Shown here piece by piece: positions 1 to 7,786 of a stretch of DNA of 33,751 nt. Position 1 is the first letter of the stretch. Each line of letters starts with the position of its first letter. Position numbers and translations under genes: made by a program. The notes below the pieces were generated by a model. The model saw only the letters and a list, made by a program, of their open reading frames with translations. It made no database searches and was not told the DNA's origin. The stretch comes from an uncultured Granulosicoccaceae bacterium (lineage in GTDB: Bacteria > Pseudomonadota > Gammaproteobacteria > Granulosicoccales > Granulosicoccaceae), in the NCBI GenBank assembly GCA_938028465.1, contig CALJAA010000151.1, forward strand, positions 1-33,751, written 5' to 3'.

Positions 1-912
1 GATTTCATCCGTGATGTGGGTAAACACATCACTGTTAACTACATGATGGCAAAAGACTCCGTAAAAAATCGTATTAAGCCTGAAGATAACCCTAGCGCTG
101 CAGGTTCAGAAGGCATGAGCTTTACTGAGTTTACTTATCAGTTGGTGCAAGGGTATGATTTTTTACACTTGTACAAAAACAATGATGTTTCCTTGCAGAT
201 GGGCGGTAGTGATCAGTGGGGCAACATTACAACCGGCACTGAGCTTGTCCGTCGTATTGGCAATGGTAAAGCTTTCGCAATCACAACCCCATTGCTCACT
301 AAAGCTGATGGTTCTAAATTCGGCAAGAGCGAAGGCGGTAACGTTTGGCTCGATTCAAAATATACATCTACTTATAAGTTTTACCAGTACTGGTTAAATT
401 CAAGCGACGAAGATAGTGAGCGCTACATTCGTATCTTTACATTTTTGAATGAATCTGAAATCAAAGCACTTGTTGCTGAACACCAAGAAGCGCCGCATCT
501 TCGGGTGTTACAGAAACGTTTATCAGACGAGATAACCACCTTAGTGCATTCAAAAGAAGCGCTAGAAAAGGCCAAAAAGGCCAGCGGAATTTTGTTTGGA
601 AATGCCACAACAGATGATCTAAAAAGCTTAGACGAACAGACGTTTTTGGATGTTTTTAGTGGCGTGCCAATGGCTGAAGTACCACTGGCGAGCGTCAAAA
701 GTGGTCTAGATATAATCGAAGCGCTCGCCACAAACACAGGCTTTTTAAAGTCTAACAGCGAAGCGCGCCGTGCCTTAAAAGAAAACTCAATTGCCGTTAA
801 CAAAGAAAAAGTGAAAGAAGAACATTCGCTAACGGAAGCTGATCTGATCAACGGTAAATTCATCTTATTGCAACGCGGTAAAAAGAACTACTTTGTACTT
901 AACGTTGTTTAA
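1..912 (+). CDS. tyrS: Tyrosyl-tRNA synthetase, 3' part (5' end outside window)
   Basis: Class I aminoacyl-tRNA synthetase that charges tRNA-Tyr in the cytoplasm. The reading frame is open from base 1, so the gene starts upstream; the GTG at 16 is internal. Visible landmarks are DFIRDVGKHITVNYMM at the start, the tyrosine-pocket stretch QMGGSDQWGNI, and KFGKSEGG, the KMSKS-like loop that binds ATP in bacterial TyrRS. The C-terminal part (LKENSIAVNKEKV) matches the S4-like RNA-binding domain that recognises the tRNA. The stop overlaps the end of the convergent membrane-protein gene by 4 bp and no terminator hairpin is visible. Identification is secure; only the N-terminal Rossmann portion is missing. 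Confidence 0.97.
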   Translation, partial: DFIRDVGKHITVNYMMAKDSVKNRIKPEDNPSAAGSEGMSFTEFTYQLVQGYDFLHLYKNNDVSLQMGGSDQWGNITTGTELVRRIGNGKAFAITTPLLTKADGSKFGKSEGGNVWLDSKYTSTYKFYQYWLNSSDEDSERYIRIFTFLNESEIKALVAEHQEAPHLRVLQKRLSDEITTLVHSKEALEKAKKASGILFGNATTDDLKSLDEQTFLDVFSGVPMAEVPLASVKSGLDIIEALATNTGFLKSNSEARRALKENSIAVNKEKVKEEHSLTEADLINGKFILLQRGKKNYFVLNVV

Positions 913-1538
913 GTACGAATCGTTGGCCCTAGTGTTTTCTTAGTCCAATGACTAATTGCAACTGAACCAATAAGGGTTGGTGCTAGCCACGCTATCCAAG
1001 CAGGATTTGTTTGTACGTTTACAACCAAAACTGCTGTTACTGTGGCAATGCTAGCCCCACCCATTCTCCCTAAGTGTAGCGCTATACGTTCTTTGCCAAC
1101 AGGCCACTTATCACCACGTCGAAAATCACTGTAACCTTGGCCAACGCCGATGAGGCCGAAAACAATGAGAATAATAGCGATAGAGCTATCAGTACTGAAG
1201 GAGTAGGCGCTAAAGGCGAACATCACTGAGCCGGCAAATATCATGAAAACCGAACTACCTTTGTCTAGTGTGTTGCGAATGCTGTCTCTAGCTATGGCTA
1301 AGCGAAAGCCTGTAAAAACGAGGTATGCGCTAAATAAGCCAACAAAAAACAAGAAAATATTACCGGTTGCGAGCGAGACGATAAATGCCAGCGATAAGGC
1401 GCCAGCCATTCCCGCGACATAGGCTCTACCCCCACGCCGGTGCCATAATCCGCCTTTTTTTGTAACCAAAGCCGTAATCATCCCTAAAGCAGCTATCGAT
1501 CCCATTAAAACGTGTAACCCCACCATTGTTTTAATCAT
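909..1538 (-). CDS. Multi-pass membrane protein (DUF2306-like), putative PadR target
   Basis: Protein of 209 residues with about six or seven hydrophobic segments, so an inner-membrane protein. The start is placed at the ATG of MIKTMVGL (1536-1538) because AAGGAAG lies just upstream at normal spacing; an upstream in-frame ATG at 1580 has no such site and would add 14 polar residues. A motif WHRRGGRAYV after the second hydrophobic segment recalls DUF2306-type membrane proteins, but I am not certain of the family and no reaction can be assigned. Two operator-like palindromes (1551-1568 and 1590-1607) lie upstream, and the second is identical to one at the start of the padR gene near 7786. I infer that this gene is regulated by that PadR protein. 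Confidence 0.75.
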   Translation of the reverse strand: MIKTMVGLHVLMGSIAALGMITALVTKKGGLWHRRGGRAYVAGMAGALSLAFIVSLATGNIFLFFVGLFSAYLVFTGFRLAIARDSIRNTLDKGSSVFMIFAGSVMFAFSAYSFSTDSSIAIILIVFGLIGVGQGYSDFRRGDKWPVGKERIALHLGRMGGASIATVTAVLVVNVQTNPAWIAWLAPTLIGSVAISHWTKKTLGPTIRT

Positions 1539-1550
1539 AATGTGCTTCCT

Positions 1551-1568
1551 TATGCGTCTTGTTGCATA
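1551..1568. promoter_or_regulatory. Second, degenerate copy of the PadR-type operator
   Basis: Plus-strand sequence TATGCGTCTTGTTGCATA. Its ends are TATGC and GCATA, and it matches the reverse complement of the 1590-1607 site at 15 of 18 positions. It lies 12 bp upstream of the membrane-protein ATG on the minus strand, with its centre 39 bp (close to four helical turns) from the centre of the better site. That spacing would suit two regulator dimers on one DNA face. The function is inferred from the repeat. Confidence 0.5.
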
Positions 1569-1589
1569 ATATAGCGGCAATGTCGATTA

Positions 1590-1607
1590 TATGCAACAAT
1601 GTGCATA
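1590..1607. promoter_or_regulatory. PadR-type operator, exact 18-bp copy of the site at 7769-7786
   Basis: Plus-strand TATGCAACAATGTGCATA, with perfect TATGCA/TGCATA arms around a 6-bp centre. The same 18 bases occur at 7769-7786 next to the padR start. Read on the minus strand, a TATAAT overlaps the edge of this site (1586-1591), so a bound repressor would cover the promoter of the 909-1538 gene. Dyad symmetry and sharing with the regulator promoter support an operator; binding is not shown. Confidence 0.6.
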
Positions 1608-2114
1608 ATAATTTGAAATTTCCCCGTATCGAATGCCAGATCGTGAACTTCAGGCCCGTCAAGCCATACTCCCAAAAACGCGTTATTGAACGAATTATTT
1701 GACAGGCAGCCGCACTAGAAGGGTTTTATTTTGACGCTGGCCCATTGCCAATAGTCGCTGAGTTAAAGCAATTAACCCCCGTTACCACTTGCTTTTATAA
1801 GCTAATTGACACGCTGAAAACGCGTATATGACGGAAGAAACTAACCTTCGAATGGCTCTACAGCCTAAGGCTTTTTTACTGCATTCTCACAAGAAAGGGC
1901 TATTTACTAGGCGATATGCCAACCGTCGCGCATTAACAGGGTCGCACGATTGTCATAGATTGTGAACACACCTGAGGTTGAGCATGGTGATAATTCGAGC
2001 CTGCATAACTCGCTGTTATGGCTTGGGATTTGCTCTACGGACTGTTAGTTAGCAGCCTTCTAACGATTATCGTCTGGGGATTGGCTAAGAATTAATTTTT
2101 TTTGGAAAATATCT
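1608..2114. other. Gene-poor, decayed-looking intergenic stretch
   Basis: About 500 bases with no intact gene on either strand. Short open stretches occur in several frames, for example about 1730-1830 on the plus strand, which reads FDAGPLPIVAELKQLTPV, but they are interrupted by stops and frame changes. This is what a degraded coding sequence would look like. I cannot name a parent gene. The only complete short ORF of note is a 25-codon one at 2018-2095. The promoter of the glycan operon probably lies near the right end. Confidence 0.4.
2018..2095 (+). CDS. Possible 25-residue single-pass membrane peptide
   Basis: An ATG-started frame encodes 25 residues that are almost entirely one hydrophobic segment (DLLYGLLVSSLLTIIVWGL, ending AKN). 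It stops 19 bases before the glycosyltransferase start. The composition fits a small inner-membrane peptide, but no ribosome-binding site is visible and the surrounding DNA looks decayed, so it could equally be the tail of a lost membrane gene. Treat as a candidate only. Confidence 0.2.
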   Translation: MAWDLLYGLLVSSLLTIIVWGLAKN

Positions 2115-4010
2115 ATGTATGTTTTAGCCAAATGGCCACATAACAATAAAAATGTAGCGCTGATCGTGCAAAGCGCTGCCCGGAAGGATCCATTTGACAG
2201 CATTTTTAGTCCAAATCCAAACAACTGCGCTGAGGCATTAGATTGCCAGGGAAGCTATGTAAGCGACTTACTAGATGTTTTGATAGAACAACATCGCGAT
2301 ATAGAGCATGCAGTGATAGTTAAGAACCCTGCGTGCATACTAAGTGACGAGTTACTAACCAATACCGTTAATGCCTTAACAGATCTAGAGGATCGAGTTG
2401 AGAGTAACTGGGCGCTCTGCACACCTTCGGGTTTGAGTATCGATAACAAGAACCTAATGGGTAGCTACTATTCTCATCTACCGGGTTTGCCTACTCGGCA
2501 AGCGATTGGCCTAGTTAAGGATACCTTCATTGACTTCTACGTCGTCAACTTAAATTTCTACAAAACCGCCCGAAAAAACCTTGAGCGAACCACTGATGGA
2601 TTTGAACTGAGCTTGATCTGTGAGGGAATTCTGCGAGACACCGGCTCTTATTTTCATCCAGCTTTGAGTGTTGGTGTTGACAGTATGCCTATGGCTCGTG
2701 ACATCAACAAAGTACGTGAAGATCTGACTAAGGTATTTGCCAATTATGTTGATTTTGGCCCAATCAATACGTTTGTTGGTCAAATCACTGAACAAGAACT
2801 TGTTGATAACCCGAAAGATTCGGATAGGCAGTTTTTGGGTAGCTTATCGAAAAAGCATGAAGCGATTTTGCTGTCTAATTGTGGCCCAGTTTCTTTATCT
2901 ATCGTTACACGTACTTGTTTTGCACGCATACCTTATCTAAAGCGTTTATTGGCTTCCGTTGTGCGAGCTGTGGATGAAGAAAGCGATATAGAGCTTATTA
3001 TTGCATCTGATATAGAGCCCGAAAAGGCAAACAGCGTGATGAAAGAAATAAAACACGAATACGCTGATCTTAACCTTAACTATGTTGATACCAGCAATGA
3101 GCCCGGGGTTAGCCGAGTCAGAAATCTAACTGGTGGTATTAATGCAGCGACCAAAGAATACGTTTGGATTGTAGATGATGATGACTACATTACTGCTGAT
3201 GCAATAACACAAATACGGCAAAAGCTCCTTCTTGGTGCTAAGCCGTTTATCTTTGCATCATCAGATGTTGTAAACGAACAGTGGTTTCATGATGAATCGG
3301 GTTCAGTGCTAGAGAGCTCGGTGCCCACTACAACGTACCATGCTAAGAGTTGGAAGTTTCTTTTTGGTGGTTCTAACCAAGTACCGATCTGTGGGTTTAT
3401 CTCACCGCGGGAACATATCATCGCCCAAATAGCAAAGATAAATTTGGCTGAAAACCTAAGTGAAGACTACGCCTTATTGCTTGCGTTGTTGGCCAGCACT
3501 GAGCTGCCACGCATAGATGAAATTGAAACGTCGATATCTAAGATATCAGTACGGCAGGGCGAAGATAACACAGTCAACATGATTGATCGCAGACCTTGGA
3601 CTCGTGATATTCATGGTTTCTTAACAGATATATTACAAGATTCAAGATTGGTTGATGAGGGTTTTTGGAATCTGTTGGTAGCGCGAAATGAAGTAGAGCA
3701 AAAGCTTAGTAACGCTGTTGATGACCAGCTAATAGAGTCAAACAAGGCGCTTGTTAAGCGTAACAGAGAGCTTAAGAAGTCAGTCAATATGCTACAGAAT
3801 GAAATGAAGATTGTACGAGAGTCGAATTCGACCTACGTAAAAATTGAACGACGAGCAGAGCCCGATATGCGCTTGCAGCCCGGGGCCAAAGAGTCTTCCT
3901 CTAAGGCACAAACAACAACGACGAATAAAACAGAGACCGTCAGCGATAAAAAGGATGAGAAAAGCGCTGCTCAGTCCCAGAATAATACTCAGGACAAAAA
4001 CCAGTCATGA
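2115..4010 (+). CDS. Family 2-like glycosyltransferase with coiled-coil tail
   Basis: 631-residue cytoplasmic protein, first gene of a four-gene glycan operon. Residues about 257-375 form a GT-A/GT2-type domain: LSIVTRT opens the nucleotide-sugar fold, and WIVDDDDY (Asp354-357) supplies the metal-binding DxD-type acidic cluster. The N-terminal 250 residues look like a second, divergent glycosyltransferase-like domain without a clear DxD. Residues about 535-570 are heptad-like and charged (coiled coil), followed by a Ser/Lys/Gln/Thr-rich tail that is probably disordered. The start ATG has GGAAAA about 8 bases upstream. The donor and acceptor sugars cannot be read from the sequence. The stop overlaps the next start (ATGA), indicating translational coupling. 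Confidence 0.8.
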   Translation: MYVLAKWPHNNKNVALIVQSAARKDPFDSIFSPNPNNCAEALDCQGSYVSDLLDVLIEQHRDIEHAVIVKNPACILSDELLTNTVNALTDLEDRVESNWALCTPSGLSIDNKNLMGSYYSHLPGLPTRQAIGLVKDTFIDFYVVNLNFYKTARKNLERTTDGFELSLICEGILRDTGSYFHPALSVGVDSMPMARDINKVREDLTKVFANYVDFGPINTFVGQITEQELVDNPKDSDRQFLGSLSKKHEAILLSNCGPVSLSIVTRTCFARIPYLKRLLASVVRAVDEESDIELIIASDIEPEKANSVMKEIKHEYADLNLNYVDTSNEPGVSRVRNLTGGINAATKEYVWIVDDDDYITADAITQIRQKLLLGAKPFIFASSDVVNEQWFHDESGSVLESSVPTTTYHAKSWKFLFGGSNQVPICGFISPREHIIAQIAKINLAENLSEDYALLLALLASTELPRIDEIETSISKISVRQGEDNTVNMIDRRPWTRDIHGFLTDILQDSRLVDEGFWNLLVARNEVEQKLSNAVDDQLIESNKALVKRNRELKKSVNMLQNEMKIVRESNSTYVKIERRAEPDMRLQPGAKESSSKAQTTTTNKTETVSDKKDEKSAAQSQNNTQDKNQS

Positions 4011-5656
4011 AAATCGCATGCTATACAAGTTGTTCAATGAACTACCTTGCGAAAGCAAGAGTACTCGCTGAATCACTAAAAAAACATAATAGCGATGCCT
4101 ATATCGTTTTATTAATGAACGATATCACGCCAGATTGGTTTGACCCAGAGGCTGAGTTATTTGACGAAGTATGGAGTCCAGCGGATTTAGGGTATAACGA
4201 AGCGTGGGTGTTTAAACATAATGTTATGGAACTGTGTACTGCAGTAAAGGGCAGTGCGCTAGTGCGATTGTTGGATACCGTTGAAGCAGATATGTATGCT
4301 TATTTTGACCCAGATGTTTGTGTGTACGACAACCTATCTGGTGTTGAAGAGCTCATGCAAGGCAAGTCTATAGGCTTAGTGCCACATATTACGGAGCCAG
4401 AGACAACTGATATTGGTATCCGAATGACGGAAATGTCGGTGACCCATCATGGTATCTATAACCTTGGGCACTTGTTTGTACGCAATGATGAGCAAGGTAG
4501 AAAGCTAGCCCAGTGGTGGTCTGACCGGTTAGACGACTATTGCTACAATGATCCTGAGAGGGGTTTGTTCACTGATCAACGTTGGATGGACTTAGTGCCA
4601 GCAGTGTTTGATTCAGTACAAATAATACGCGAGCCTGTAGTAGACGTTGCTAGTTGGAACGTACGCGGACGCCAGTTTAAAAAGGTGTCGGATGGCAAGT
4701 ATACGGTTAACAATATTCCATTGTTAACATACCATTTCTCTGGTACAGGTTTAAATGGTGTTCACAACCGCGTCAGAAATATATTTAATCCATCAGACAT
4801 TGCCTTAGCTGAAATCGAAAGGGAATACGAGAATTTTATTGGCGCTCATGGCCAAGCAGAGCTGGGCATTCATCCTTATGCTTACGACTTTTTTGACAAT
4901 GGTGAGAAACTCTCTGATGAGATCAGAAAGTTCTACCGTAAAAACCCTGATTTAGAAGTTGCGTTTGATGAGCCTTATCAAACAGAGAATGCCGATAAAA
5001 GTTTGTATGAATGGTTATGTAAAAATCGTGTTGATTTGATTAACCAGTACATTGTGCCTGATCATAAGATAGAGAAAGCATTTGATGGTTTGTTTGATGA
5101 GATGTATTACCTGAGTCGTTACTCTGAAGTTAAAGATCTAATTGCTAATAGCATCTACAAAGATGCTAAAGATCACTATGTGCAATACGGCAGTGCCAAT
5201 TTTTATAACCCTAATATGTATTTTGAGTCTTCGCTATATTTTGATAAGGCGCAATATCATTCAGGCCATACGTTCTCTTTAAAGAAAAACGTTGGTAGCG
5301 ACATTGAGGCTACTATGCTTTGGCATTATTTAAAGCACGGGATGAAAAACGCGATCGAGCCAAATTGTTATTTTGATTCTAACTACTACGTTAAAACTAA
5401 TGATGACGTAAAACAGGCGATCAGAGTAGGTATGCTTCACAGTCCTTTGGAGCATTTTTTCAGAGCGGGCGATGCGGAAAAGCGTAATCCAAGTGCTAAC
5501 ACTGATTTACGGGAAATATACCGACTCAATCAAGAAGTGGCGCAATTAATCGATCAAAATGTCACGAGAGGCGTTATCGAGGCTCTGATTGTTCTTAATA
5601 AAATATCCGGTTACGAGAGTTATAACGTTAACCTAGATTCTGCGCAGGCTGGTTAA
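4007..5656 (+). CDS. Glycosyltransferase (GT8/GT-A-like) with C-terminal FD-x-x-YY repeats
   Basis: 549 residues. The N-terminal ~270 residues look like a retaining GT-A enzyme: it begins KIACYTSCSMNYLAKARVLAES, has the DxD-type motif FDPDVCVYDN (Asp101/Asp103), and later HHGIYNLGHLFVR and LTYHFSGTG, as in GT8-like proteins. The C-terminal part (about 360-500) holds roughly three degenerate repeats of the form (Y)FD-x-x-YY-L...DV...A...HY-x-x-G...NPN, a repeat type seen appended to bacterial polysaccharide glycosyltransferases. It overlaps the upstream gene by 4 bp and is followed after 6 bp by the sulfotransferase. I infer that it acts on a cell-surface glycan; substrate unknown. Confidence 0.75.
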   Translation: MKIACYTSCSMNYLAKARVLAESLKKHNSDAYIVLLMNDITPDWFDPEAELFDEVWSPADLGYNEAWVFKHNVMELCTAVKGSALVRLLDTVEADMYAYFDPDVCVYDNLSGVEELMQGKSIGLVPHITEPETTDIGIRMTEMSVTHHGIYNLGHLFVRNDEQGRKLAQWWSDRLDDYCYNDPERGLFTDQRWMDLVPAVFDSVQIIREPVVDVASWNVRGRQFKKVSDGKYTVNNIPLLTYHFSGTGLNGVHNRVRNIFNPSDIALAEIEREYENFIGAHGQAELGIHPYAYDFFDNGEKLSDEIRKFYRKNPDLEVAFDEPYQTENADKSLYEWLCKNRVDLINQYIVPDHKIEKAFDGLFDEMYYLSRYSEVKDLIANSIYKDAKDHYVQYGSANFYNPNMYFESSLYFDKAQYHSGHTFSLKKNVGSDIEATMLWHYLKHGMKNAIEPNCYFDSNYYVKTNDDVKQAIRVGMLHSPLEHFFRAGDAEKRNPSANTDLREIYRLNQEVAQLIDQNVTRGVIEALIVLNKISGYESYNVNLDSAQAG

Positions 5657-5662
5657 ATCACG

Positions 5663-6556
5663 ATGTCTCAATATCTTTTCATAGGTGGCTCCGGCAGAAG
5701 CGGTACATCATTTCTTGCCAAGAAAATGTCCGAATTGCCTACAGTAATAGGCATTGAAGACGTTGAGTTAAAGATCTTTGGTGAGCTTAATGGTTTGCCA
5801 GACTTGCACCATGCTCTAGTGAGTCACTATGGTTTGCAACGTGCAAAAAATGCAGTTAACTCATTCAGAAAACTCTATCTGAATCTATTTAGTAATTTCT
5901 ATCTAGGGCAGGTTGAGCTAGGAACAGTATTGGACGCGCAGCAATCAACCGATTTGGTCGATGCTTATCTAGCTGGCCTCACCAATAACGATAGAGCCTA
6001 TCCGCTTGAGATCACTCACCAGGAATTTGTATTCCAAACGAAACGATTTATTGATGCACTCTACGATGATCTTGCTGGTGTAGAAAAATATCACTATCGG
6101 CTTGAGAAAACGCCACATAACTTATTACAAACACGGTTTTTATCAGAGCTTTTTCATGGCTCGAAGTTTGTTCATGTGTCACGTGACCCTCGAGCAGTAG
6201 CTGTGTCTTTGCTGAAGATGCCCTGGGGGCCAGATAACATCGATGAGTGTGTTAGATGGTATGCAAGCTATCATAATAGCTGGATGCGTGAAAAAGCCCA
6301 TTGCGATCTATCAGGAATAGAGATCTATGATTTTCGTATTGAAGATTTTCATCACGAGGAATCGGCAACTGTGTCTGGTTTGTCGGAATATCTGCAAATG
6401 GAACAGGATCTGGATTTATCCGGGTTTAACTATGAAAAGCTAATCGATTTAAGTGGCAAGATAACAGATGAGCAATTCTCTGAGCTAAATGACGGGCTGC
6501 AAAAAGAAGTAAGTGAATTAGGCTACGATGCGAATAGTGTCGGCTCTTTAGCCTAG
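5663..6556 (+). CDS. Sulfotransferase (PAPS-dependent)
   Basis: 297-residue cytosolic-type sulfotransferase that would move a sulfuryl group from PAPS to a hydroxyl or amine of a glycan. The 5'-phosphosulfate loop is visible at residues 7-18 (IGGSGRSGTSFL), and the 3'-phosphate motif appears about residues 170-190 as FVHVSRDPRAVAVSLLKMPWG with the conserved RDPR...S arrangement. No signal peptide or membrane segment is present. It sits 6 bp downstream of a glycosyltransferase and upstream of a methyltransferase, which suggests sulfation of the operon's sugar product. The acceptor is not identifiable. The ribosome-binding site is weak, so it may depend on upstream translation. Confidence 0.85.
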   Translation: MSQYLFIGGSGRSGTSFLAKKMSELPTVIGIEDVELKIFGELNGLPDLHHALVSHYGLQRAKNAVNSFRKLYLNLFSNFYLGQVELGTVLDAQQSTDLVDAYLAGLTNNDRAYPLEITHQEFVFQTKRFIDALYDDLAGVEKYHYRLEKTPHNLLQTRFLSELFHGSKFVHVSRDPRAVAVSLLKMPWGPDNIDECVRWYASYHNSWMREKAHCDLSGIEIYDFRIEDFHHEESATVSGLSEYLQMEQDLDLSGFNYEKLIDLSGKITDEQFSELNDGLQKEVSELGYDANSVGSLA

Positions 6557-6598
6557 CGAAGCAACTACAACAAAACAGAATATCTTAAAGGGTGCGCC

Positions 6599-7525
6599 GT
6601 GGGTAATGTCGAACAAATTAGTGACTATTGGGATAAACGAGAACGGAACTACGTTAAGTCAGACGTACGTTACTGGTATCAACATCCCGTGGTGCTGAAA
6701 CACTATCGTGATTTAGTAGTAGAAACCAATGATAGCTTGGATGTTAAGCCTATCAATGCATTCTTGCGTGCTCACTACGCTGATAAAAAATTCGATCGTG
6801 CTTTGTCCATAGGCTGCGGTAGTGCTCATAAAGAGTTGCAACTACTTAAAGATGAGTTGGTAGGGCAGTTTGATTTATACGAGCTCTCAGGATCTGTGAT
6901 TGAGGCGGGTAAGAAAACGGCAGAAAAATTCGGCGTTGCTGATAGAGCTACATTTTTTAAAGCCGACATCTTCGGTAAAGAAAACAACGATGAAAAAGAA
7001 AAGTATGACCTAGTGCACTGGGATAACGCATTACATCATATGTTTTCTGTGAAAGATGCGATCGCTTTATCAAAGCGTATGCTAAAACCTGGCGGTGTAT
7101 TAGTCATTGATGATTACGTCGGGCCTTCCTATATGCAAATTGATGCGGAAGACTATAAATTTGCTGATAGTGTTAGGCTGCTTCTTGATAAAAAATATAT
7201 TAAAAACAACACTGAAGATAAAGACAGATTTCCTTTGTCGCCTAAGTCACCGCGAATACCTGTAGAACGATTTTTAGCTACAGATCCGAGTGAAATGGTT
7301 GATGCTGGTAATATTTTGCCAGAGATCGATCGTCAATGCGCTGGAGCATCAGTGATCAAAACCGGCGGGATTTTGTATTTTCTTGGCTTACGCCCGTTGT
7401 TTGGCAATTTTGATGCTAAAAACAAAGATGACCTTGAAGTGCTGTCAAACTTATTAAAGTTAGACAAATGGTACACAGAACAAACAGGCAAAACTTTTCA
7501 CGCGTTCATAAGCTGGAAAAAGTAA
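6599..7525 (+). CDS. SAM-dependent class I methyltransferase
   Basis: 308 residues, GTG start chosen because AAAGGG lies about 8 bases upstream. SAM-binding motif I is ALSIGCGSAHKELQLL (about residues 65-80); the acidic post-I region is FDLYELSGS, motif IV-like is YDLVHWDNALHHM, and GGVLVIDDYVGP follows. These are typical of methyltransferase domain families 11/25. It is last in the glycan operon, 42 bp after the sulfotransferase, so an O-methyltransferase acting on the same glycan is a reasonable inference. A strong hairpin follows at 7540-7565. Confidence 0.8.
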   Translation: MGNVEQISDYWDKRERNYVKSDVRYWYQHPVVLKHYRDLVVETNDSLDVKPINAFLRAHYADKKFDRALSIGCGSAHKELQLLKDELVGQFDLYELSGSVIEAGKKTAEKFGVADRATFFKADIFGKENNDEKEKYDLVHWDNALHHMFSVKDAIALSKRMLKPGGVLVIDDYVGPSYMQIDAEDYKFADSVRLLLDKKYIKNNTEDKDRFPLSPKSPRIPVERFLATDPSEMVDAGNILPEIDRQCAGASVIKTGGILYFLGLRPLFGNFDAKNKDDLEVLSNLLKLDKWYTEQTGKTFHAFISWKK

Positions 7526-7539
7526 GTCCGATTCGCTAA

Positions 7540-7565
7540 CCTCTGCCACGTACCGGTGGCAGAGG
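7540..7565. terminator. Perfect 10-bp hairpin after the glycan operon
   Basis: CCTCTGCCAC and GTGGCAGAGG form perfect arms around a 6-base loop (GTACCG), 15 bases after the methyltransferase stop. The position suits transcription termination or 3'-end protection, but no run of T follows, so it is not a canonical intrinsic terminator. Confidence 0.5.
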
Positions 7566-7656
7566 CGGTGTACATTTTAGTCGCTGCGTTCGCAGGCGGC
7601 TCAAACACACCGCACTCAAATCTTTCATGACGGCTACTCGGTGCTGGTTACAGCAC
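7565..7656. other. Hairpin-rich spacer upstream of padR
   Basis: After the first hairpin, GCGGTGT (7565-7571) can pair with ACACCGC (7607-7613) around an internal CTGCG-TT-CGCAG hairpin (7584-7595). A third perfect hairpin GTGCTG-GTTA-CAGCAC follows (7641-7656). No protein-coding frame of note covers it. It could be a structured RNA, a small repeat element, or compound termination signals. Nothing else in the window shares the sequence. Confidence 0.35.
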
Positions 7657-7737
7657 AATAGGCTGTGATAGTCCGATTTGTAGATGCAGTCTAATCAGCA
7701 TTTCGTAATAATATAGCTTGGCCCCTACTGATTTATC

Positions 7738-7766
7738 TTGAAATACGAATCTGCAGGGTATATCAA
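7738..7766 (+). promoter_or_regulatory. Candidate padR promoter
   Basis: TTGAAA (7738-7743, five of six consensus) is followed by 17 bases and TATCAA (7761-7766). Transcription would start near 7773, inside the 18-bp operator and only about a dozen bases before the padR ATG at 7786. This suggests direct autorepression and a nearly leaderless mRNA. The -10 match is only moderate. Confidence 0.4.
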
Positions 7767-7768
7767 TT

Positions 7769-7786
7769 TATGCAACAATGTGCATA
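7769..7786. promoter_or_regulatory. PadR-type operator overlapping the padR start codon
   Basis: TATGCAACAATGTGCATA, with TATGCA/TGCATA arms; its final A is the first base of the padR ATG. It is identical over 18 bases to 1590-1607, in the same orientation. Its location on the predicted transcription start fits autorepression by PadR. Family knowledge: PadR proteins bind short dyads of this size with a 6-8 bp centre. Confidence 0.65.

Noticed and set aside
423..863. 146-codon open frame on the minus strand inside tyrS
   Set aside because: It is antisense to a clear tyrS coding sequence, has no ribosome-binding site and a low-complexity Ser-rich translation; a shadow frame.
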